Shown piece after piece: positions 1-4,991 of a stretch of 7,544 bases of DNA (the first letter of the stretch is position 1; each line of letters begins with the position of its first letter). Made by a program: the position numbers and the translations under genes. The stretch is from Rhodospirillales bacterium (lineage in GTDB: Bacteria > Pseudomonadota > Alphaproteobacteria > Reyranellales > Reyranellaceae), in the NCBI GenBank assembly GCA_013205335.1, contig JABMNB010000085.1, positions 1 through 7,544 of the forward strand, given 5' to 3'. The notes under the pieces are model-generated. The model was not told the DNA's origin and ran no database searches. It was given only the letters and a program-made list of their open reading frames with translations.

Positions 1-528
1 GACGCGCCTGGGATAGGTCGCCGCCCATTCCAGCACCTGCTTGCCGCCCATCGAGCCGCCGATGACGCAGAAGAGATCGGGAATGCCGAGATGATCGAGC
101 AGGGCCGCCTGCACCCGCACCATGTCGCCGATGGTCACGACCGGAAAGCGCAGGTTCCAGGGCTGGCCGGTCGAGGGGTCCTGGGCCTGCGGGCCGGTGG
201 TGCCCATGCAGTGGCCGAGCACGTTGATGCAAATGATGAAGTAGCGGGCGGGATCGAGCACCTTGCTCGTTCCGATCAGGCTCTCCCACCAGCCCTCCTT
301 GCCGGTGACGGGGTGCCGGTCGGCGACGAACTGATCGCAGGTCAGGGGATGGCAGACCAGGATGGCATTGGACCTGGCTTCGTTCAGAGTGCCGTAGGTC
401 TGATAGGCCACCCGGTAGGGGCCGAGATCGACGCCGCAGTCGAGCCGCAGCGGCAGGTTCACGCCCAGGATCGCATGGCGGCACTGGGCGAGCGCCTTGC
501 GTTCGGCATCGGTGAGGTCGTCCAGCAC
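1..528 (-). CDS. metX: Homoserine O-acetyltransferase (MetX), N-terminal part, cut by window edge
   Basis: Alpha/beta-hydrolase-fold enzyme that acylates the hydroxyl of homoserine using acetyl-CoA (some family members use succinyl-CoA), the first committed step of methionine synthesis in the cytoplasm. Reading the complement gives 176 uninterrupted codons. Visible are VAYQTYGTLN (about residues 39-48), a HPLTCDQ segment where the family usually has HALTGDQ, GWW, NVLGHCMGTTGP, and the nucleophile elbow GGSMGG with the catalytic Ser near residue 159. The catalytic Asp and His lie beyond the window. The start is GTG at 528: GGAG sits 6 nt upstream, and no in-frame ATG was seen in the roughly 20 nt upstream that I read. 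It is transcribed away from the aromatic operon behind a SAM-II riboswitch, which independently supports a methionine role. MetX is distinguished from MetA by the GGSMGG elbow and GCMG-type motif. Acyl donor preference cannot be told from this fragment. Confidence 0.95.
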   Translation of the reverse strand, partial: MLDDLTDAERKALAQCRHAILGVNLPLRLDCGVDLGPYRVAYQTYGTLNEARSNAILVCHPLTCDQFVADRHPVTGKEGWWESLIGTSKVLDPARYFIICINVLGHCMGTTGPQAQDPSTGQPWNLRFPVVTIGDMVRVQAALLDHLGIPDLFCVIGGSMGGKQVLEWAATYPRRV

Positions 529-566
529 TACCCTCTCCAGTGAATGGGCCCCAGCGAAAGAGCCAA

Positions 567-605
567 CGAAAAAGCCCCCAACCAGAAGGGCGGGGGGCTT
601 TTTCG
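567..605 (-). terminator. Intrinsic terminator hairpin in the metX leader
   Basis: The segment 567-579 is perfectly complementary to 593-605, giving a 13-bp stem with a 13-nt loop (580-592). Read on the minus strand the stem has five Gs and a C followed by a run of five Ts, the usual intrinsic-terminator form. It lies only about 38 nt upstream of the metX GTG and just downstream of the SAM-II aptamer, so leftward transcripts must pass through it before reaching metX. The stem is symmetric (A5 and T5 flanks), so it could also stop rightward transcription, but no gene in the window sends transcripts into it from the left. Its position suggests premature termination of the metX leader; coupling to SAM binding is inference. 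Confidence 0.8.
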
Positions 606-610
606 AGCAC

Positions 611-667
611 TCCGACCTTTTAGCGATGTTTAACGTGGTCGCAAGCCGGTCGGCCCAAATTCCACGG
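611..667 (-). promoter_or_regulatory. SAM-II riboswitch aptamer controlling metX
   Basis: On the minus strand the region shows the H-type pseudoknot layout of SAM-II. P1 is CGTGG (666-662) paired with CCACG (638-634). Loop 1 carries the U-rich AATTTGG segment. A perfect 6-bp pseudoknot P2 joins CCGACC (653-648) to GGTCGG (617-612). The conserved CTTGC (645-641), TTAAACA just after P1, and CGCTAAAAGG before the P2 3' strand all match my memory of the class consensus. SAM-II is known from Alphaproteobacteria upstream of metA, metX and other methionine genes and lowers expression when S-adenosylmethionine is abundant. Here it sits 83 nt upstream of metX and directly after a putative promoter. 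Identification is from remembered motif and structure, not a covariance search. Confidence 0.9.
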
Positions 668-673
668 AGAGGC

Positions 674-702
674 TCTATACGGTTGCGGCCGGCAGGAGGC
701 AA
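674..702 (-). promoter_or_regulatory. metX: Putative promoter of metX
   Basis: On the minus strand TTGCCT (702-697) and TATAGA (679-674) are separated by 17 nt and resemble sigma-70 -35 and -10 elements. A start site about 7 nt downstream would fall near 667, exactly where the SAM-II P1 helix begins, so transcript and riboswitch would start together. This positional agreement is the main support; the -35 is only a partial match. Confidence 0.5.
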
Positions 703-717
703 GCCTCTTGCGGCTTG
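696..717. repeat. Overlapping inverted repeats between divergent promoters
   Basis: GAGGC-AA-GCCTC (696-707) is a perfect short palindrome, and CAAGCC (700-705) is also complementary to GGCTTG (712-717) with a 6-nt loop. The palindrome covers the putative -35 of metX. It could be an operator or a small hairpin, but short palindromes are common in GC-rich DNA, so function is only a suggestion. Confidence 0.3.
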
Positions 718-723
718 TTTGCC

Positions 724-750
724 TTTACGTGGGCAGTGCGGACGTAGTAT
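724..750 (+). promoter_or_regulatory. Weak candidate promoter of the aromatic amino-acid operon
   Basis: TTTACG (724-729) and TAGTAT (745-750) are separated by 15 nt, shorter than the ideal spacing. A start near 757 would leave a short leader before the ATG at 780. No better sigma-70-like pair was found between 640 and 779. The operon must have a promoter in this divergent gap, because metX runs the other way. Confidence 0.25.
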
Positions 751-779
751 CGCCGCTGCGCACAGGAAAAAACGGTCTG

Positions 780-1631
780 ATGGACGCTCCCAGTCTCGAC
801 AGCTTGCGGCAGGAAATCGACGCCCTCGACACCGACCTGCACGGCCTGATCCGCCGTCGAGCGGAGGTCGTCGGCCATATCTCCGCGACCAAGCCGGCGG
901 GTGGCCTGGCGCTGCGGCCGGGGCGCGAGGCGCAGGTCCTGCGCAAGCGAATGGCAACGCACGACGGTCAGTTCCCCGCCGGCGCCATCTATCGCATGTG
1001 GCGCGAGATGATGAGCGCCTTCACGCTGATCCAGACGCCCGGGCTGAAGATCGCGATTTGCCGTCCGGACGACCAGCCCGGCTACTGGGACCTCGCGCGC
1101 GACCACTTCGGCTGCCAGATCCCCTTCGTCGCTCACGACACCCCGGCCGGCGTCCTGGCGGCAGTGCGCGCAGGACCGACCACCATCGGCGTCGTGCCCG
1201 CGCCCCTCGATACCGATTCGACGCCGTGGTGGCCGCTGCTGGCCGGCAAGGACACGACCCTGCCGACCGTCGTGGCCCGTCTTCCCTTTCTTGCCATGCC
1301 GAACGCGCGCGCACGCGGCATATCGGCCTTCGTGCTGGCCCGCATCGACGCCGAGCCGAGCGGTTCGGATCGCGCGCTCGTGGCGGTCGAGGCGAAGACC
1401 GGCCTCAGCCGCGACCGCATCGCCGCTGCGCTGGCCAAGGCAGGCCTTCCGGCCTTCACCTCGGCGCTGGACCAGGTCGTGGCCGGGGTGCATCACTATC
1501 TCGTCGAACTGCCAGGCGTGATCGTCGACGAAGATCCGCGCCTGCGCGATCTCGAAGCGGCACTTGGACTGGAAAACGGTCGTGCGGCGGCGATCGGCGC
1601 CTATGCCGTGCCGATCGACGCCAAGCCGTGA
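780..1631 (+). CDS. Chorismate mutase with degenerate prephenate dehydratase-like and ACT-like C-terminal region
   Basis: Predicted AroQ-type chorismate mutase (chorismate to prephenate, the branch point to Phe and Tyr), 283 aa. Residues 1-85 match the helical mutase domain, with R10, R27, K38, R49, E50 and Q85 lining up with E. coli P-protein R11, R28, K39, R51, E52 and Q88. Residues 90-190 resemble only the first lobe of prephenate dehydratase (GVVPAP at 137-142 for GVVPIEN); about 100 residues of the second lobe seem missing, and the catalytic TRF position reads SAF (182-184). Residues 197-280 look ACT-like (HHYLVELPG, ending AAIGAYAVP), but the Phe-binding ESRP motif is not evident. It is therefore probably a mutase only, with a regulatory or structural remnant. 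The ATG at 780 was chosen because AGGA lies about 12 nt upstream and the mutase helix begins right after it; a TTG at 708 is also in frame. It is first in the operon, 24 nt before hisC. Confidence 0.85.
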   Translation: MDAPSLDSLRQEIDALDTDLHGLIRRRAEVVGHISATKPAGGLALRPGREAQVLRKRMATHDGQFPAGAIYRMWREMMSAFTLIQTPGLKIAICRPDDQPGYWDLARDHFGCQIPFVAHDTPAGVLAAVRAGPTTIGVVPAPLDTDSTPWWPLLAGKDTTLPTVVARLPFLAMPNARARGISAFVLARIDAEPSGSDRALVAVEAKTGLSRDRIAAALAKAGLPAFTSALDQVVAGVHHYLVELPGVIVDEDPRLRDLEAALGLENGRAAAIGAYAVPIDAKP

Positions 1632-1655
1632 TCTGAACTTTCACAGGAGACTGGC

Positions 1656-2744
1656 ATGAGCGCGCTCATCCCGCGTCCGGGCATCATGAAGATCGCGCCC
1701 TACGTGCCGGGCAAGGACTCGATCGACGGCAAGGAGACGATCGCCAAGCTGTCGTCCAACGAGGGCGCGCTGGGCCCCTCGCCCAAGGCGATGTCGGCCT
1801 ATGCCAGGGCGGCGGCCGAGCTGCATCGTTATCCGGATGGCAACACCGAGAAGCTGCGCAAGGCGATCGGCCGCCACTATGGCCTCGATCCGGCGCGCAT
1901 CGTCTGCGGCGCGGGCTCCGACGAGATCCTGAACCTGCTGGTGCGCGCCTACTGCGGGCCGGGCGACGAGCTGCTCTACAGCCAGTACGGCTTCCTGATG
2001 TACGCCATCAATGCGCTGGGCGTCGGTGCGACGCCCGTCGCGGCGCCCGCCAAGGGGTATGGCAGCGACATCGATGCCCTGCTGGCCGCGGTGACGGACA
2101 AGACGCGCATCGTCTGCCTCGCCAACCCGAACAACCCGACTGGCACTTACGTCACCAAGGACGATGTGCGCCGCCTCCACGCCGGGCTTCCGAAGAACGT
2201 GCTGCTGGTGATCGACGCGGCCTATGCCGAGTACGTCAGCAAGAACGACTACGAATCGGGCGTCGAGCTGGTCGACCAGGCCGAGAACGTCGTGATGACG
2301 CGCACCTTCTCGAAGATCTACGGGCTGGGCGGGCTGCGGCTCGGCTGGATGTACGGCCCGGCCGGGATCGTCGACGTGATGAGCCGGCTGCGTCAGCCGT
2401 TCAACGTGAACCTGCCGGCGCAGATCGCGGGCATCGCGGCGCTGGAAGACATCGCCCACACCGACGCCAGCCGCACCAACAACGACATCTGGCTGCCGTG
2501 GCTCAGCGCCGAACTGGTCAAGCTTGGCCTGAAACCGGTGCCGAGCGTCGGCAACTTCCTGCTGGTCGGTTTCGGCTCCAAGGAACGCGCCGCCGCGGCC
2601 AACGACTGGATGATGAACGATGGCCTGATCCCGCGCCTCGTCGCGGGCTACGGCCTGCCCGAGCATCTGCGCATCACCGTCGGCATCGAAACCGAGGTCA
2701 AGGCCGTGCAGGCCTCGCTCGCCCGCTTCGTGGCCGCCAAATGA
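1656..2744 (+). CDS. hisC: Histidinol-phosphate / aromatic aminotransferase (HisC)
   Basis: Class I/II PLP-dependent aminotransferase, 362 aa, the usual HisC length. HisC moves an amino group between glutamate and histidinol phosphate; many HisC enzymes also act on phenylpyruvate, hydroxyphenylpyruvate or prephenate. Landmarks are LSSNEGALGPSP (32-43, substrate entry), GSDE (87-90), ANPNNPTG (156-163), VIDAAYAEY (185-193, with D187 for the pyridine nitrogen), TFSKIYGLGGLRLGW (217-231, with K220 as the PLP lysine and R228 for the phosphate) and the carboxylate-binding Arg in HLRIT (R339). AGGAG 6 nt before the ATG fixes the start. Its stop overlaps the tyrA start by 4 nt (ATGA), implying translational coupling. 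The position between chorismate mutase and tyrA suggests a main role in Phe/Tyr transamination. A comparable hisC-type gene next to a cyclohexadienyl dehydrogenase gene is known in Zymomonas mobilis. Confidence 0.93.
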   Translation: MSALIPRPGIMKIAPYVPGKDSIDGKETIAKLSSNEGALGPSPKAMSAYARAAAELHRYPDGNTEKLRKAIGRHYGLDPARIVCGAGSDEILNLLVRAYCGPGDELLYSQYGFLMYAINALGVGATPVAAPAKGYGSDIDALLAAVTDKTRIVCLANPNNPTGTYVTKDDVRRLHAGLPKNVLLVIDAAYAEYVSKNDYESGVELVDQAENVVMTRTFSKIYGLGGLRLGWMYGPAGIVDVMSRLRQPFNVNLPAQIAGIAALEDIAHTDASRTNNDIWLPWLSAELVKLGLKPVPSVGNFLLVGFGSKERAAAANDWMMNDGLIPRLVAGYGLPEHLRITVGIETEVKAVQASLARFVAAK

Positions 2745-3625
2745 GCGAGCCCCTTTTCGACAAGATCACGCTGATCGGAATCGGCCTGATCGGCGGCTCG
2801 ATCGCGCTGGAGGCCCGCAAGCGCGGCCTGGCCAGGACGATCGTCGCGGCAACGCGCAGCGCCGAAACGGCCGCCCTGGCCAACAGGCTGAAGCTTGCCG
2901 ATCATTGCGGCACCGATCTCGCGGAAGCCTGCAAGGATGCCGACCTGGTGATCGTGTGCACACCGGTCGGCGCCTGTGGACCGGCCGCCCAGGCCATCGC
3001 ATCGAGCCTGAAGCCGGGCTGCATCGTGTCGGACGTCGGTTCGGTGAAGCAGACCGTGATCGCCGACATGGCGCCGCACATTCCCAAGGGCGTGCACTTC
3101 GTGCCGGCACATCCCGTCGCCGGCACCGAGAATTCCGGCCCGGAGGCCGCGCTGCTCGATTTGTTCGAGGGCCGCTGGTGCATCCTGACGCCGCTGCCCG
3201 ACAGCGACGCCGCCGCGGTCGCCAAGCTCGAAGCCTTCTGGAAGGGGCTTGGCAGCCAGGTCGAACGGATCGATCCCAAGGATCACGACCGCATCCTCGC
3301 CATCACCTCGCACCTGCCGCACCTGATCGCCTACACGATCGTCGGCACGGCCGACGATCTCGGAGGCCATCTCAACAGCGAGATCCTGAAATTCGCCGCC
3401 GGCGGCTTCCGCGACTTCACCCGCATCGCCGCTTCCGATCCCACGATGTGGCGCGACGTGTTCATGAACAATCGCGAGGCCGTGCTCGAGGTGCTCCAGC
3501 GCTTCCAGGAGGACCTCTTCTACCTGCAGCGTGCCATCCGCTGGGGCGAGGGCGACAAGCTGTTCGACCTGTTCACGCGCACGCGCGAGATCCGCCGCGC
3601 CCTGATCCACCTCCACCAGGCCTAG
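2741..3625 (+). CDS. tyrA: Prephenate/arogenate (cyclohexadienyl) dehydrogenase (TyrA)
   Basis: NAD(P)-dependent dehydrogenase, 294 aa, that oxidatively decarboxylates prephenate to 4-hydroxyphenylpyruvate and/or arogenate to tyrosine. The N-terminal Rossmann motif is GIGLIGGS (13-20, with GxGxxG at G13/G15/G18). Further family landmarks are VIVCTPV (70-76), SDVGSVKQ (97-104), HPVAGTENSG (124-133), SHLPH (190-194) and GGFRDFTRIAASDPTMW (221-237), which include the equivalents of the prephenate-binding Ser, His and Arg residues. There is no chorismate mutase or ACT domain, so this is the monofunctional bacterial form. The ATG inside the hisC stop (ATGA) gives the expected N-terminus just ahead of the Rossmann strand; an in-frame start far upstream would lie inside hisC and is rejected. 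Whether it prefers prephenate or arogenate, and NAD or NADP, cannot be decided by eye. Confidence 0.95.
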   Translation: MSEPLFDKITLIGIGLIGGSIALEARKRGLARTIVAATRSAETAALANRLKLADHCGTDLAEACKDADLVIVCTPVGACGPAAQAIASSLKPGCIVSDVGSVKQTVIADMAPHIPKGVHFVPAHPVAGTENSGPEAALLDLFEGRWCILTPLPDSDAAAVAKLEAFWKGLGSQVERIDPKDHDRILAITSHLPHLIAYTIVGTADDLGGHLNSEILKFAAGGFRDFTRIAASDPTMWRDVFMNNREAVLEVLQRFQEDLFYLQRAIRWGEGDKLFDLFTRTREIRRALIHLHQA

Positions 3626-3627
3626 GT

Positions 3628-4242
3628 TTGAGCGCGACGGCGACAAGCCCCTCCACCAACCCGCGGTGGGTCTTCGGATACGGCTCGCTGATGTGGAACC
3701 CCGGCTTCGCGACACCGGAGACGCAGGCCGCGCGGCTTCAGGGCTGGCACCGCGCCTTCTGCATCTACTCGGAACACTATCGCGGCACGCCCCAAAAGCC
3801 TGGCTTGATCCTCGGCCTGTTACCGGGCGGATCCTGCCGCGGGCGCGCTCACCGGCTGCCTGCCGCATCGTACGACGCGGTGCGACGCTACCTGATCCAC
3901 CGCGAGATCGACCATGACGGGGTCTACGAGGAGGCGGTTCGGCCGATCCATCTGGATGACGGGCGGACCGTGCCGGCGCTGGTCTATCTCGCCGACCGCT
4001 CGCACAGGCAGTTCGCCGGCAAGCTGCCGGAGAGGGAAGCGCTCGGGCTGATCCGCCAGGGCCATGGCGCGACCGGCAGCAACCTCGACTACGTTCTGAA
4101 CACGGTCGCCCATCTAGGCGAACTCGGCCTCAGCGACCGCTCCCTCGAGAGGCTGGCCCGCACCGCCGCTGGCGGCGCAGGGCCTTGGGCCGTCAGCGGT
4201 GCGCGGCCTCGGTCGCGAACACCGACTTCAGGACGAAGCTGA
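3628..4242 (+). CDS. chaC: ChaC-like gamma-glutamylcyclotransferase
   Basis: Cytoplasmic enzyme of the ChaC branch of the GGCT fold, which splits glutathione into 5-oxoproline and Cys-Gly; 204 aa. The substrate-binding motif FGYGSLMWNPGF is at 16-27. HRE (91-93) provides the likely catalytic Glu (E93), matching the YRE region of ChaC proteins, followed by GVYEEAV, VPALVYLAD (115-123) and GHGATGSNLDYVLN (145-158). Apart from a TTG at 3628 (2 nt after the tyrA stop) there is no good start before the first motif, and the first ATG lies inside FGYGSLMW. TTG is therefore the likely start, probably through coupling to tyrA. The Arg/Pro/Ser-rich last 25 residues look unconserved and overlap the 3' end of the opposite tetR gene. 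Its place in an aromatic operon has no obvious biochemical reason. Confidence 0.85.
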   Translation: MSATATSPSTNPRWVFGYGSLMWNPGFATPETQAARLQGWHRAFCIYSEHYRGTPQKPGLILGLLPGGSCRGRAHRLPAASYDAVRRYLIHREIDHDGVYEEAVRPIHLDDGRTVPALVYLADRSHRQFAGKLPEREALGLIRQGHGATGSNLDYVLNTVAHLGELGLSDRSLERLARTAAGGAGPWAVSGARPRSRTPTSGRS

Positions 4243-4819
4243 GTTCCTCGCGCGACTGCTCGACCGACAGTCCGAGGCGCTGGCGCAGGACCACCCAGCT
4301 CTCCGGCGCGATGGCGAGGGCCAGCGCCGTCAACGTCCGTTGGCGGGACTCCGCCGGCAGGGCGCCAAGTTCCGGAGCGAAAGCCAGGGAGAGGTGGGCG
4401 GTGTTGGCGCTGTAGATCTGCGAGATCATGTCGGCGGCTTCCGGCGAGCGGCGCTGCAGCGTCTCGACGAATGTCCACATCGGACGGAGTTGCTCGTAAC
4501 GATCGGCACACTTGTCGGTCATGTTGGCGATGCGCTGCTCGACGGGGCCGACCGCCGCCGGCTCCTGCGCCTCACCGACCAGTGCCGCCAGCACGCGGCC
4601 GAGAACGGCCACGTACAGCTCGGCGGTATCGGCGAAGTGCTGGAAGACGGTGCGCGCGGACACGCCCGCCATCTGGGCGATGTCACGCACGATCGGCGCG
4701 ACCTGTCCCGCCGTGGCGAGGGCAAGCGCCGACGCGACGATAGATTCGCGCGTGCGGGCAACGCGGTCCCCGCGACCGGCCGTGTGAAGCTGCTTCGTAT
4801 GCAGGGTTTGACCGTCCAT
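4193..4819 (-). CDS. TetR/AcrR-family transcriptional regulator
   Basis: Predicted one-component repressor, 208 aa, normal for TetR proteins. The N-terminal DNA-binding domain covers about residues 20-75, with the helix-turn-helix RDIAQMAGVSARTVFQHF (45-62) and the usual following helix ELYVAVLGRVL. The remaining helical domain (80-208) would bind an unknown ligand and form the dimer; no recognisable ligand signature was found. The start is ATG 4819, with GGGGAG about 6 nt upstream; an upstream in-frame ATG at 4894 would give a 25-residue extension with no supporting ribosome site. It diverges from the PLP-enzyme gene at 4992 across a 172-bp gap, so it may control itself and that gene. Its last 50 bp overlap the convergent chaC-like gene. 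The HTH reads AGVSARTVFQHF where many relatives have a Tyr (TVYxHF). Confidence 0.92.
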   Translation of the reverse strand: MDGQTLHTKQLHTAGRGDRVARTRESIVASALALATAGQVAPIVRDIAQMAGVSARTVFQHFADTAELYVAVLGRVLAALVGEAQEPAAVGPVEQRIANMTDKCADRYEQLRPMWTFVETLQRRSPEAADMISQIYSANTAHLSLAFAPELGALPAESRQRTLTALALAIAPESWVVLRQRLGLSVEQSREELSFVLKSVFATEAAHR

Positions 4820-4891
4820 TACTGACTCCCCAGCGAGTGTTTGCCGCGTGGCCGGCAACCGTGCCGATACTAGCGATCTCTCAATGCAAAT

Positions 4892-4914
4892 CACTACATA
4901 TGAAGCTACTAGTG
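4892..4914. promoter_or_regulatory. Candidate operator in the tetR / PLP-enzyme divergent gap
   Basis: CACTA (4892-4896) and TAGTG (4910-4914) form an inverted repeat with a 13-bp spacer, in an AT-richer stretch of an otherwise GC-rich region. The right arm extends to TAGTGCAT, and the left side has ATGCA three bases farther out. TACTAG is repeated directly at 4868-4873 and 4907-4912. TetR proteins commonly bind imperfect palindromes next to their own gene. A -10-like TATAAG for the rightward gene lies at 4943-4948, without a convincing -35. Apart from these signals I see nothing else in 4820-4991. Confidence 0.3.
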
Positions 4915-4991
4915 CATCGTCATTTCAAGGGCTGCGATGCGCTATAAGGGCGCGTTCGACGTAAGATTCGTGTAAGCCGAAGGTGCCCCAG

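Noticed and set aside
91..543. Open frame of 150 codons on the plus strand
   Set aside because: It is antisense to metX, whose complement frame carries clear family motifs; the plus-strand frame is a GC-rich shadow with no recognisable domain.
708..779. Upstream TTG start for the chorismate mutase (24 extra residues)
   Set aside because: It would begin in the promoter region without a ribosome site, and the extra residues do not belong to the mutase fold.
497..1636. Long plus-strand frame of 379 codons
   Set aside because: It is Arg/Pro/Gly-rich, crosses the riboswitch and terminator and lies out of frame with the chorismate mutase; a high-GC shadow.
1641..2666. 341-codon minus-strand frame opposite hisC
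   Set aside because: hisC has all its aminotransferase motifs on the plus strand; the opposite frame is a composition artefact rich in His, Arg and Ala.
4163..4175. CCGCC-GCT-GGCGG hairpin near the end of the chaC-like gene as a terminator
   Set aside because: Only five base pairs, a 3-nt loop and no T-run on either strand; it lies within coding sequence.
4820..4894. Upstream ATG start for the TetR regulator
   Set aside because: The ATG at 4819 has a strong GGGGAG site at good spacing; the extension has none and would consume the putative operator region.
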